A stretch of 64,000 bases of DNA from Chitinophaga sp. E66 (lineage in GTDB: Bacteria > Bacteroidota > Bacteroidia > Chitinophagales > Chitinophagaceae): assembly GCA_019285755.1 (NCBI GenBank), contig CP079103.1, forward strand, positions 3,596,001-3,660,000, given 5' to 3'. Shown piece by piece: positions 1 to 9,824 of the stretch. The number at the start of each line of letters is the position of its first letter. Position 1 is the stretch's first letter. The notes below the pieces were generated by a model. That model saw only the letters and a program-made list of their open reading frames with translations, had not been told where the DNA came from and searched no databases. A program made the translations under genes and the position numbers.

Positions 1-306
1 TGTATGGCAGGTTCGGTTTGGCCGGCCGCACGAAGCGCCCGGCGGCATAGTTGACGGAATGATGTATTCCTCTTCCGCTGGCAGTTTCTCGAGGTGACGG
101 TCGCGGATGAGGTTATAGGCGGATGTGTCGGTTCCGTTGGGAGGATAGGCGGCGTTGGCGGTGAGGTAGGCGCGGATCTCAAGGCGTTTGTAGAAGTCGC
201 CGAAGGAATAGCGGTTGGCCAGGTAATACACGAAAAAGCTCATCAGCAGGATGATCGAAAAGGTCAGCACTGAGAACAGGATCATGATTTTATTACTGAT
301 CTTCAT
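1..306 (-). CDS. Sensor histidine kinase, N-terminal part (cut by window edge)
   Basis: Only the first ~100 residues lie in the window. The protein starts MKISNKIMILFSVLTFSI, giving one N-terminal membrane helix (about residues 5-28), followed by the start of a periplasmic region. This matches the sensory end of a membrane histidine kinase. The ATG overlaps the last codons of the response regulator next to it by 14 bases (positions 293-306), so the two are translationally coupled and form a two-component pair. The reading frame slips near positions 40-60, probably a lost base. No kinase motif is visible because the catalytic part is outside the window, so the kinase call rests on the coupling to the regulator. 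Confidence 0.7.
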   Translation of the reverse strand, partial: MKISNKIMILFSVLTFSIILLMSFFVYYLANRYSFGDFYKRLEIRAYLTANAAYPPNGTDTSAYNLIRDRHLEKLPAEEEYIIPSTMPPGASCGRPNRTCHT

Positions 307-1002
307 CGGTAAGGGTTTCTTTTAACATATAGCCATGACCTACGATGGTATGGATCATCTCCGGTTCGGAATCCTTATTGATCTTCTTACGGAGGTAGTT
401 GATATAAACGTCGACCACTTTGGTGTTCATATTGAAGTCGATCCCCATACATGTTCCAGTATCTCCGCTCTGGACAATACCTTCCGCGGATTGGCGAGCA
501 AATACTCCAACAGGCGGTACTCAGTAGCGGTGAGGGTAAAGATGCGGTTGTTGCGGCTGGCCTGCCGGGTGTCGGTATTGAGGGTCAGCTCGCCGAGCCG
601 CAGGATATTGGAAGATACTCTTGCAGGCTGCTGTATCGCACTGCCCTGCCGGCGAACGAGCGAACGGATGCGTGCCTCCAGCTCCTGGAACTTATAGGGT
701 TTGGTGAGGTAATCGTCTGCCCCGGAATCGAGCCCCATCACCACGTTTTCCGTGGTGGAAAGGGCGGTGAGCATGAGAATGGGGGTGCTGTTCTTCTCTG
801 CGCGGATCTGCCGGCATACATCGATACCATTCATCCCAGGCAACATTACGTCGAGGATAATGAGGGCAAAATCGTTACTGCGCGACATTTCCAGCCCAAG
901 GAGCCCGTCGGGCGCCACGCTCACCTCATATCCCGACTCCGTCAATCCCCGCGAAATGACCGACACTACTGCCGGTTCGTCCTCTACTAACAAAATTCTC
1001 AT
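293..1002 (-). CDS. OmpR/PhoB-family response regulator
   Basis: A receiver domain (residues 1-115) starts MRILLVEDEP with acidic pocket E7/D8, phospho-acceptor D51 in IILDVMLPG, T79 and K101 in YLTKPY. It is followed by a winged-helix DNA-binding domain ending GHGYMLKETLTDED. The frame as read stops early at 427 because HVWG is followed by a run of four G where five would restore IDFNMNTKVVDVYIN. With that base the protein is about 236 residues, normal for the family. It heads a two-gene unit with the histidine kinase (14-base overlap). Three direct repeats just upstream (1068-1111) could be its own binding site. Confidence 0.93.
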
Positions 1003-1067
1003 ACTGCATGCATCTTAATCCTATCAAAAATAAGGGCTGAGGGCCACAAAACCCGCGATACATGCAG

Positions 1068-1111
1068 AATCTTACCGGATTCTTACCACCTGCTGGCAGG
1101 ATTCTTACCAG
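1068..1111. promoter_or_regulatory. Candidate response-regulator box: 11-bp-spaced direct repeats
   Basis: Words AATCTTACC (1068), ATTCTTACC (1079) and ATTCTTACC (1101) stand 11 and 22 bases apart, which is one and two DNA turns. OmpR/PhoB-type regulators bind direct repeats with this spacing. The site lies between the regulator gene (reading left) and the UspA-like gene (reading right), so it could control both. That it is bound by the neighbouring regulator is inference. Confidence 0.5.
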
Positions 1112-1162
1112 ATTGCCATCACATCTTTATCCCGTATTTACCGCTTCTTAACACGGCGCCGG

Positions 1163-1170
1163 TAGTTTTG
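1163..1170 (+). promoter_or_regulatory. Candidate Bacteroidota -7 box TAGTTTTG
   Basis: TAGTTTTG fits the TAnnTTTG -7 consensus and sits 18 bases before the start of the UspA-like gene. Only a weak -33 match (TTTA at 1137) stands upstream, with a 22-base spacer. Confidence 0.4.
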
Positions 1171-1187
1171 CTTTTAAAACGAACCGT

Positions 1188-1670
1188 ATGCAACATGTCA
1201 TGATTCCTACCGATCTCAGCATCCGCTCGCTGGGCTACCTGCATCACCTGGCTTCTCAAACCGAAAGCCCTGTCCGCATCACCCTGATGCATGCACTCCG
1301 CCTCCCCGATTCGCTGCTGGATTGCTGGCCCTTCAGCCGCAGCCACCGCTACGTACATGTGCCCGACGATTTCCGGGAAGCCTGCGAAGTAATGAAGAAC
1401 CGCTATTCGCAAGTTTTCAATCATATCAGCGTGGAGTTCTTCTACGGTACCACCGCCCCCGCATTAAGAAATTTCGTGCGCGCCCACCAGATCGACCGGA
1501 TCGCCATCCCCGATCAGCTGCATTATCACCACGCCGGCGAAAACAGCTATAACCCGGAAAGCCTGTTCCGGTACATGAAACTGCCCGTCTCCAGCCTCAA
1601 GATGACGGCTCCGCGACAGGTTGTGACCGCCCCGGCTTCCATCTCCGCCCTGCTGGGCGTGCAGGTATGA
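1188..1670 (+). CDS. UspA-like (universal stress protein fold) protein
   Basis: 160 residues in an unbroken frame, starting MQHVMIPTDLSIRSLGYL. The opening resembles the universal stress protein fold (beta strand, then a PTDLS turn), and a later stretch (HQIDRIAIPDQ) resembles the strand before the nucleotide site. The usual Gly-rich ATP motif (GxxGxxxxGS) is not seen, so it may not bind ATP. It precedes the bestrophin gene by 20 bases and probably shares its transcript. Function beyond the fold is not readable. Confidence 0.55.
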   Translation: MQHVMIPTDLSIRSLGYLHHLASQTESPVRITLMHALRLPDSLLDCWPFSRSHRYVHVPDDFREACEVMKNRYSQVFNHISVEFFYGTTAPALRNFVRAHQIDRIAIPDQLHYHHAGENSYNPESLFRYMKLPVSSLKMTAPRQVVTAPASISALLGVQV

Positions 1671-1690
1671 CTCACCTAAAAACTTAGCGT

Positions 1691-2616
1691 ATGTTACTGA
1701 AGAAAGGCATTCCGTTAGGGTACATCTTCGGAAAGATCAAATACGAAATCCTCGCCGTTACGGTCTATACACTGATCATCAATATGCTGTATTACCAGTA
1801 CGGACTGAAGGAAATATCCATCCCGCTGGCGGTGCCGATGGTACTGGGAACGGTACTTTCGCTCCTGCTCGCCTTCCGCTCCAATCAGGCGTACGACCGC
1901 TGGTGGGAAGCCCGTACCATATGGGGCGCCATCGTGAACGACTCGCGTACCCTGGCCAGGCAGATGATGTCTATCGTGGATGGGGACGACTCGGAAGACT
2001 TCCGCCATTTCCGGCAGCAGTTCATCCGGCGCCAGATCGCCTGGAACTACGCCCTTGGCCAAAGCCTCCGCAAAAAGGATCCGCTGCGCGGACTGGAAAA
2101 CACCTGTCCAGGAGAGAACTGAACCACCTGGCCCGGTACGACAATGTACCCGCAGGCATCCTCCAGCTGCACAGCCGGGACATTAAATACGCCCTGCGCC
2201 AGGAATGGATCAACCCCTACCAGCAGGTGGAGCTGGACCGCACCCTCACGCGCCTCTGCGACGCCATGGGTAAATGCGAGCGCATCAAGAACACCGTTTT
2301 CCCCGCAACCTATTCGCTCTATACCCATTTCGCCGTTATATTCTTCATCCTCCTTCTGCCGTTCGCATTAATCGACTCGCTGGGCATTGTGGAAGTACCG
2401 CTGGTAGCTGCTATCTCCGCGTCCTTCCTGCTCATCGAAAAAATGGCCATTAACCTGCAGGACCCCTTCGCGAGAACAAGCCCACAGATACGCCGATGAC
2501 CACCATCGCCCGTAAAGTGGAGCGCGACCTGCTACAGATCTCGGAAGAACCGACCTGGAGCACCTCGAGACGGAAACCATCCCGCAGGAAGAAACGGCCC
2601 CTACTACATCCTCTAA
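1691..2616 (+). CDS. Bestrophin family (UPF0187) anion channel protein, frameshifted
   Basis: The start MLLKKGIPLGYIFGKIKYE, the segment AFRSNQAYDRWWEARTIWG and the later AINLQDPF...TDTPMTT are hallmarks of bacterial bestrophins, pentameric membrane anion channels of ~300 residues. Two hydrophobic segments flank the RWWEAR motif, and another pair (FAVIFFILLLPFALID, VAAISASFLLIEK) lies in the second half. The frame breaks near 2095 (run of four A, five expected), near 2470 and near 2590. The restored C-terminus reads GPYYIL and stops at 2616, the usual end of the family. Three lost bases in one gene fit the window-wide error pattern better than true decay. Confidence 0.85.
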
Positions 2617-2785
2617 GCATGCAGTCATATTCAGGAAGATCCGGCGGGCTTCTGCCTGCCGGTTTACAACCTGGGTTTCATCCAAATCTGCGCCGTTCGC
2701 AATAATTGGTTTACTACAAAAAGTCCCGACCCGGTCTTATTCGCAAGTAAGGTTTATTGATCATAAGGAAAGTACATGCTAAAAT

Positions 2786-2808
2786 CCGGCGGGCCCCTGG
2801 CCCGCCGG
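2786..2808. terminator. GC-rich hairpin after the bestrophin gene
   Basis: Perfect 10-bp stem CCGGCGGGCC/GGCCCGCCGG with a 3-base loop, 170 bases after the bestrophin stop. There is no strong T run, so it may be a weak terminator or a structural element. A second hairpin (AATGCCC/GGGCATT) follows at 2831-2850. Confidence 0.45.
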
Positions 2809-2884
2809 TACTATTTCCGGGACATACAAAAATGCCCGCTCCGGGGCATTCGCGCCAACTATTTGTCATGCGAATTGTCATCTA

Positions 2885-3053
2885 ACCGTATTATAACCGT
2901 ATTGCAACCGTATTAAAACCGTAGTCTAACCGTATTGTAACCGTATTGTAACCGTATTAGGACCGTATTAGGACCGTATTAGAACCGTATTGCCTTAGTA
3001 ATGCCTTAGTAATGCCTTAGTAGTAATACCGTATTGAAACCGTATCATTTCTG
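2885..3053 (+). repeat. 11-bp tandem array (ACCGTATTnnn) in element A
   Basis: Ten consecutive units of exactly 11 bp run from 2885 to 2994, consensus ACCGTATTNNN with a variable last three bases. The fourth unit is the variant ACCGTAGTCTA. The array continues with a different 11-bp word, GCCTTAGTAAT, in two full copies plus a partial one, then returns to ACCGTATTGAA and ACCGTATCATT near 3030-3053. Confidence 0.92.
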
Positions 3054-3149
3054 GTATATCAAACCAGAGGTTCAGTAAGGTTAACTTAAGGGTTCATGTA
3101 TATCTAGTGTATATCAACCAGTACTCCCGTCAATACAGTAAAGGATTTG

Positions 3150-3182
3150 AAGGGAAAAAGGAGGGAAAAAGGAGGGAAAGAC
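3150..3182 (+). repeat. Purine-only 11-bp array in element A
   Basis: Three 11-base units, AAGGGAAAAAG, GAGGGAAAAAG and GAGGGAAAGAC, stand head to tail. Copy B has two units (36371-36397, opposite strand). The 11-bp period is the same as in the ACCGTATT array although the word is unrelated. Confidence 0.75.
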
Positions 3183-3372
3183 CAGGGATAGAGGAGATAT
3201 TCCATAACCCTTAGGCTGACACTCATTTACCCTGAGCCAATCCAACTTACTCCTAATCAATAGCTTACCTACAAAACACTACAAAACGCTACAAAATAAG
3301 TGTATACGGCGTTTTTCTTTTCCCTCCCCGGCTTACCACTACTTTTGACTAAGTTCTTTGACATATGGTCAT

Positions 3373-3402
3373 AAAAAAACCGGCAGGATTTCTCCCGCCG
3401 GT
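3373..3402 (-). terminator. Terminator of the efflux operon
   Basis: Read on the minus strand, a 10-bp stem with one mismatch (ACCGGCGGGA / TCCTGCCGGT) is followed by seven T. It lies ~230 bases beyond the stop of the outer-membrane efflux gene at 3629. Confidence 0.65.
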
Positions 3403-3628
3403 ACAACCTGATGTTCATGAAGAGCGATGACCGCGGACAGCCGATGGCTGTCAATCTTACTTTCCTTTTAATTCATCTGATGTTCCGATCTATCGGTCTC
3501 TCCGCTTCATCTGCTATTGGTTTCAACTGAGCGATAACAGCTGACAGATGACAGTTGCCGGTGCATTACTTCCTAACAACCTGTCTGTTGATCCGAGTCG
3601 AACAACTATCACCTGCCTGCCGGCTCGC

Positions 3629-5032
3629 CTATTGGTAGCCGCCGCCGAGCGACCTGTAAAGGTCTACCATGGCGGTGAGGCGTTGGCGTTTGATGTCTGC
3701 CTGGGTCAGCTCGGCCTGCAGGCTGCTACCCTGGGCGTTGATGACTTCCAGGTAGTTCGCCAGGCCGCTGCGGAACAGCAGGCGGGCGTTGACTACAGCC
3801 TGTTGGGTGGTCGCGAAGCGGGCCCCGGCGATGGTTTGCTGCTGCCGGAGCTTGTCCAGTTGCACCAGGGCATCGGTCACCTCCCGTACCGCTACCGTCA
3901 CCGATTGTTTGAACCGGATGGCGGCCTGGTCGCGGTCGTTTTTAGCGATCTCCACCTGGGTTTTCAGTCTGCGCTGCTGGAAAATGGGCTGCGCGATGTT
4001 ACCCGCCACGGTCCCGAACAGGAGTGCCCCTGGAACCATTTGCCGATTTCGTACGCATTAAGCCCGCCATTGGCCGTTAAGCTCAGCGATGGATACATAG
4101 CGCCCTGGGCTGCCCCAACGCTCGCATTTGCGGCTTTAAGGCCCATTTCCGAGGCTTTTACATCCGGGCGGTTGGCGATTACCTCTGCTGGTACGCCGGT
4201 CTGCAGACTGTCCCATACCTGGTAGCCGTCCAGTGAAGCGGTGCGGGATACCGTACCGGGCAGTTCGCCCATGAGGATCCGGATGGCATTTTCCTGGATG
4301 GTGGCGGCCTGTTCCAGCTGCGGGATGAGCAGCTCGGCCTGTTGCTTTTGGGCAACGGCTTGTTGCACGGCCAGTTCGGTGACGTCGCCGGCCGTTTTCT
4401 GCATTTTTATCATTTGCACGATGGTGTCGCTGAGGGTAGCGTTGCGCCTGGCGATATCGAGCTGCGCGTCCAGCATCAGGAGGTTGAAGTAGCTGTTGGC
4501 TACCTGTGCCACGATGCCGGTCTGCACGGCGCGGGCCGCCTCGAAGGATTGCAGGTATTGCGCCAGTGCGGCTTCTTTCTGCCGGCGGATCTTTCCCCAG
4601 ATATCGATCTCCCAGGAAACGCCGATGCCGAGGGTGTAGTCTTCAATGTGTTCCTGTTTAAGGAAGTTATTGAGGCTAAGCCCGTTGAGGCTGTTCTTCG
4701 AAGGAAGGACGTATTGGCGGCGGCGTTGGCGTTCACGGAAGGCAGCAGGGCGGCCTTCGCCTGTTTCACATAAGAAGATGCCGCCTCGATCCTTTTAAGC
4801 GCCAGCTGGAGGTCGAAGTTCTTGTTCAGGGCCGCGCCGATCAGGTCCTGGAGGGCCTGATCGGGAAGAACTGCTTCCAGGGCGCCGCGCCTACGGACGA
4901 GTCGCCGGCGGCCGCCGTTCCGAACTGCGCGGGCAGCGGGGTCTCCGGCCGCTGGTAGTCCTTACCCACCTTGCAGGCGGCCAAAGATGCGGCGGAGAGT
5001 ATAGCTATTAAATATTTTGAATATTGCGTCAT
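3629..5032 (-). CDS. Efflux outer-membrane lipoprotein (NodT/OprM family), frameshifted
   Basis: This is the outer-membrane channel of a tripartite RND pump. The start MTQYSKYLIAILSAASLAAC is a lipoprotein signal with the lipidated Cys at residue 20, followed by KVGKDYQRPETPLP, typical of NodT-type factors. Later stretches match the family's two-fold repeat (VANSYFNLLMLDAQLDIA; RPDVKASEMGLKAANASV; LFRSGLANYLEVINAQ). The reading breaks near 4850, 4700-4770, 4510 and 4030 by lost bases. Restored length is ~468 residues, normal. It begins 17 bases after the pump gene and is the last gene of the operon. Confidence 0.9.
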
Positions 5033-5049
5033 AATTGCCTTGATTTTAC

Positions 5050-8000
5050 TTATACGGTTGCTTCTTCCAATTCCATCTCTTCTTCATAAACTCTTAAGCC
5101 GGGGCGGCCGGTTATTTTTTCCTGTAAGAACTGGAATATCACATACAGCACAGGAATGATGAATACACCCAGGATCACACCGGTCAACATACCGCCGATG
5201 GCGCTATAACCAATGGAGTGGTTACCTACAGCGGAACCTTTTGACACAAATACCAGGGTATCAGCCCTACGATAAAGGCGAATGAAGTCATCAGGATGGG
5301 ACGCAGCCTGGCTCTTGCCCCGGCCAGCGCCGATTCGAGCAGCCCCATGCCGTTGCGCCGCCGCTGCAATGCAAATTCTACTATCAGGATGGCGTTCTTC
5401 GCAAGCAAACCTATCAACATGATCATACCAATCTGTACGTAGATGTTATTGTCCAGACCGGCAAAACCGATGAAGGCAAATACACCCAGGATACCTGTCG
5501 GGATGGTCAGGATAATTGCAAGCGGCAATACATAACTTTCGTATTGAGCTGCCAGCAGGAAGTATACGAACAGGATGCTGAGCAGGAAGATGTAGATCTG
5601 CTGGTTGCCGGCGGAGATCTCTTCGCGGGTCGCACCGGTCCATTCGTAACCATATCCTTGCGGCAACGCCGTTTTTTAGTCTCCTCAATGGCTTTGATCG
5701 CATCACCAGTACTGTAACCCGGCTTGGGCGTGCCGTTGATGGTAACGGAATTGAACATGTTGTTGCGGGTCACTGTTTCAGGACCGTACACACGCTTGAG
5801 CGACACCATTGATTTTACCGGCACCATCTCGCCCAGGCTGTTTTTCACGTAAATACCATCCAGAGAGTTGACGTCGGTACGATACGGTACATCAGCCTGC
5901 GCTACGACACGATAGTACTTCCCGAAACGGTTAAAGTCAGAAACATAGCTGCTACCGTAATATATCTGCATGGTCTGCATCAGATCGGCAACGGATACGC
6001 CCAATTGTTTGGCCTTGAAATTATCCACTTCTACCCTATACTGGGGTTACCCGCGGAGAAGGTGGTGAAGGCCGCGCCAATTTCCGGTCTTTGCATCAAT
6101 GCGCCGATAAAGGCCAGGCGTTGTTACCCAGCTGGTCCAGCGGACGCCCCTGTTTATCCTGCAGCATGAATTCAAAACCGCTCACGTTACCAAAACCCTG
6201 CACCGTAGGGAAGTTGAAAAAGAAAGCGCCTGCATCTTTCAGCTCGCTTGCAGGTCCGTACATCATACCGGTGATCTGGTCGATGTTATCTACTTCACCC
6301 CTTTCACCTTTGTCTTTCAGGCGTACAAACCCTGCGGCATACGGAGATGCGGCGGCATTGCTGATGAAGTTAAAACCGTCCACCGTCCAGGTATGTTTCA
6401 CAGACGGGAACTGGCGAAGCTTTTCGTCTATTTTTGACGTAGACTTATGCGTTCTGTCCAGCGAGCTGCCCGGAGGCGTGTTCAGCGCATATAATACGAA
6501 GCCCTGATCTTCCGTAGGAATAAATCCTGTAGGTGTCTTCCGGACCAGTATAAAAGATGCGATGGCTACGATCACCAGCAGACTAATGGCAATTGCTTTC
6601 CGCTTGATCAGGAAATTAAGGCTCTTGACGTACCGGTTCGTCATAGTACGGAAACCGGCGTTGAAGGCATTAAAGAAACGGCTTCCAAAACCCGTTTTCC
6701 GGCCATGCTCGCCGTGTTCAGGTTTTAAGAACAAGGCGCACAGCGCGGGGCTCAGGGTTAATGCATTGATCGCGGAGATCATGATAGCGATCGCCAGCGT
6801 AAATGCAAACTGCCTGTAGAACACACCTGCGGGGCCCTCCATAAAACCAACGGGTATAAATACCGCCATCATCACCAGGGTAATGGAAATCACCGCGCCT
6901 GATATTTCATCCATCGACTTCAGGGTAGCTTTTCTTGCGGGCCATCGCGTTTGTTCCATCTTGGCGTGCACCGCTTCCACGACGACTATCGCATCATCCA
7001 CCACGATACCGATTGCCAGTACAAGGGCGAACAGGGTGAGCAGGTTAATGCTGAAACCAAATAACTGCAGGAAGAAGAATGTGCCTAAAATGGCCACGGG
7101 TACTGCAATAGCAGGGATCAACGTAGAACGGAAATCCTGCAGGAATATGTATACCACGAGGAATACCAGCAAAAATGCGATGATGAGCGTTTCACGAACC
7201 TGGTGTATAGACGCGTCCAGGAAGTCCTTGGCGTTGTACATCACCACCGTCTTAACGCCGGTAGGAAGTGAGGCCTTAAAATCCACCAGCAGATGCTCGA
7301 TGTTATCAAGGATCTCATTGGCGTTGGAACCGGCAGTTTGAATAATAGCAAAACCTGCCGCAGGTTTGCCATCCAGCAGGTTGTTCGCTCCGTAGTTGAG
7401 CGCCCCGAATTCGATACGGGCCACGTCTTTCAGGCGAAGCATGGAGCCATCGCTGTTGGCTTTTATAACAATATTCTCATAATCTTCATTCAGGCTCAGC
7501 TTGCCTTTGTATTTCAATACAAATTCAAATGTTTCCGTGCTGTTTTCGCCCAAACGGCCCGGGGCCGATTCGATGTTCTGATCCCTGATCGCGTTCAACA
7601 CGTCCTGCGGGGCCAGGTTATTGGCTGCAAGGCGGTCGGGCTTTAACCAGATACGCATGGAATAGTCCTTGGCGCCGAAGATCTGCGCCTGCGCTACGCC
7701 GGGCACACGCTGGATTTGGGGATCAGGTTGATCTTGATATAGTTTTGCAGGAACTTTTCATCGTATTCCTTAGGGTTTTCGCTATACAACCCCATGAACA
7801 TGATGAAACCGTTCTGCACCTTCTGCGTGCTGATGCCCGCGCTCACCACTTCTGCAGGTAACTGGCTGGTGGCTTTGGACACCCTGTTCTGCACGTTCAC
7901 GGCCGCGATATCAGGATCGGTCCCCTGTTTGAAAAATACGGTCAACATCATGCTGCCGTCGTTATTGGAGTTGGAGGTCATGTAGGTCATGTTCTCCACC

Positions 8001-8211
8001 CCGTTCACCGCTTCCTCTATCGGGTTGGCCACGGAACGGGCCACTACTTCGGCATTGGCGCCGGGGTAGACGGCCGTCACGGTCACGCTGGGCGGCGCGA
8101 TGTCGGGAACAACGTAACAGGCAGGGCAAAGTAGGAGATAATGCCCAATAATAGCAGGATTATGGACACTACCGTTGAAAGCACCGGCCTTAATATAAAT
8201 AATCTTAACAT
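5050..8211 (-). CDS. RND multidrug efflux permease (AcrB/MexB type, HAE1), frameshifted
   Basis: Inner-membrane proton-driven drug exporter. The start MLRLFILRPVLSTVVSIILL gives the first membrane helix; the porter domain follows (VTVTAVYPGANAEVVARSVA), and the helix-4 proton relay reads VLAIGIVVDDAIVVVEAV with the paired Asp residues. A second relay-type region (MLIGLLAKNAILIVEFA) and the end GVFIIPVLYVIFQFL...KITGRPG close the family pattern. Full length is ~1053 residues, as expected. Lost bases break the frame near 8100, 7715, 6105, 6045, 5680 and 5245. It lies between the adaptor (77-base gap) and the outer-membrane gene (17-base gap). Confidence 0.95.
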
Positions 8212-8288
8212 GATAAATTCACTTTTAGATCGTAAGTAAAATTTGATGCTTGCATGTCATACTCTACAGGTAAAGTATGGCCTGTTAC

Positions 8289-9465
8289 TTACAATGTTTT
8301 TGATTTAAGCACACTGTCTGCCGGTACCGGCTGCGGTGCGATGACTGCCCCGTCCTTTAAATTGCCGGTTCCGGACAGCACGATCTTCTCGCCTGCTTTC
8401 AACCCGTCGCTTACATAATAAAGGTTGGCTGTCTTTCCGGAAATCCTGATGGGCCTGCTGGCCACTTTGTTGCTGTCTGCCACGGTGTATACCAGCACTT
8501 TGTCCTGGATCTCGAACGTAGCTTCCTGCGGAATGGTGATAGCAGCGGGAACTTCCTGTGCAAACCTTACTTTGCCCGTATTGCCCGTACGCAGCACGCC
8601 ATCGGGGTTGGGGAAAGTGGCGCGGAAAGTGATGGCGCCGGTGGTCTTATTGAACTGCCCGTCTATCGTTCCTATTTTTCCTTTCTCAGTGAACGTGCTG
8701 TTATCTGCCAGTATCAGTTCAACCGGAGGTGCATTCTTCAGTTTCTCTTCCAGCGTTTTGCCGGGGAAGTTGTTCTTAAACGTGATGAAGTCCGCTTCGC
8801 TCATTGAAAAGTAAGCGTACATTTCGCGTACTTCGGAAAGCAGCGTAAGGGGCTGGGCATCGGCGTTGCTTACGAGGGCGCCTACCTTATACGGGATCCT
8901 TCCGATGTAACCGCTTACCGGCGCGGTGACCAGGGTATAGCCTACATTGATCCGCGCGCTGCCTGCTGCTGCCTTGGCCTGGGCCAAAGCGGCTTTTGCT
9001 GCCTCATAGTTTGCTTTTGCAGTTTTCAGCTGTACCTCAGAGATCACGTTGCTGGCAACCAGAGGGGTCAGGCGGTCCACTTCAACCTGCGCCTTTTCAA
9101 CGTTAGCCTGCGCAGCAAGCTGGTTAGAAGCGGCGCTGTTCAATTGTTCGGCATATACCTTCGGATCTATTTTAAACAAAGGCTGCCCTGCTTTTACATA
9201 AGCGCCTTCATCTACAAATATTTTTTCGAGGTAGCCGGATACCTGTGGGCGCACGTCTACATTCACCTTTCCTTCCAGCGAAGCGGAAACCAGGTAAGTG
9301 GTAGCCGGGGCCGATGCAACCACCATCACGGGCAATTGCGGGGACCCTGCTGGGGAGGACCAGCCTGTGGAGATGAGCAGCTATATAATAATACAGCCAA
9401 CATCAGGATGCCTGACAAGTAACCGAGTGGCTTGTGTGTGGTGATTTTTGTGAGTGATAGTTCCA
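8289..9465 (-). CDS. Efflux periplasmic adaptor (membrane fusion protein), frameshifted at N-terminus
   Basis: It links the RND permease to the outer-membrane channel. I place the start at 9465 (MELSLTKITTHKPLGYLSGI), which gives a lipoprotein signal ending LLYSC. The frame then breaks at ~9340, where a run of four C should be five (QQGPPQLPVMVV). The rest is a classic adaptor: lipoyl half (VRPQVSGYLEKIFVDEGAYV), coiled hairpin (residues ~110-170), second lipoyl half (LVTAPVSGYIGRIPYKVGAL), then beta-barrel. Length is ~391 residues. First gene of the pump operon, 360 bases after the AraC regulator on the same strand. Confidence 0.93.
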
Positions 9466-9824
9466 TGTGTTATAAGTGTTATAGAATTTAACGTGAGTCC
9501 GGTTTAACCGGCAAGGCAGCCCGTGTTGAACATGTTGCCGTTAACAGACCCATGCCTAGGTTTGCTGTATTTCAAATGTTTTTTTGTTCGCCATTAATTG
9601 CTTCCATACCGTCCTGTCATATGCACGCGGCATAAGCATTGCTTTTTTATGTAAAAAAGCAATAGACATTACAGAACATTCAGGCATGGAAGTGCCTGCT
9701 ATTCAAAACATGGTGTGAAAAAAGGAAAGACTACAAACTGCCTGGGCCGCAGTAAGTGCTGTAACGATCAGGGTTTTTAGCGCACGTTGCTGTCCATGCG
9801 CTGAAGGACTCTGTTACAGTTAGG
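9466..9824. promoter_or_regulatory. Promoter region of the efflux operon, with a perfect inverted repeat
   Basis: This 359-base gap must hold the pump promoter (minus strand). At 9638-9663 stands a perfect 11-bp inverted repeat, ATTGCTTTTTT/AAAAAAGCAAT, with a 4-base centre. It could be a regulator site or a hairpin terminating the AraC transcript. I found no convincing -33/-7 pair and no gene. Confidence 0.55.

Larger units (their letters stand above)
2873..3371 (+). repeat. Repeat element, copy A (~500 bp, noncoding)
   Basis: The stretch from AATTGTCATCTAACCG to CTTTGACATATGGTCA recurs in inverted orientation at 36180-36724. Shared parts, in order: an 11-bp array; the block GGGTTCATGTATATC; ACTCCCGTCAATACAGTAAA; a purine array of GAGGGAAAAAG units; GATAGAGGAGATATTCC; CTACAAAAC-type repeats; AAATAAGTGTATACGGCG; and CCCTCCCCGGCTTACC. 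The copies differ in unit number and by many substitutions, so they are old or diverging. No reading frame is conserved, and an 11-bp unit cannot encode a repeated peptide in one frame. Function unknown. Confidence 0.88.
2617..3628. other. 1-kb noncoding region holding repeat element A
   Basis: No credible gene on either strand. It holds two GC-rich hairpins, the repeat element A with its 11-bp array, and a minus-strand terminator for the efflux operon. A further short hairpin (GACAGCC/GGCTGTC) lies near 3435-3451. Confidence 0.8.

Noticed and set aside
2885..3053. CRISPR array
   Set aside because: Units are 11 bp with no spacers and no cas genes nearby, unlike 24-47-bp CRISPR repeats with unique spacers.
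3269..3454. 61-residue open frame on the minus strand inside and beyond repeat element A
   Set aside because: It crosses the element edge and a terminator hairpin, shows no family pattern, and is not preserved in copy B.
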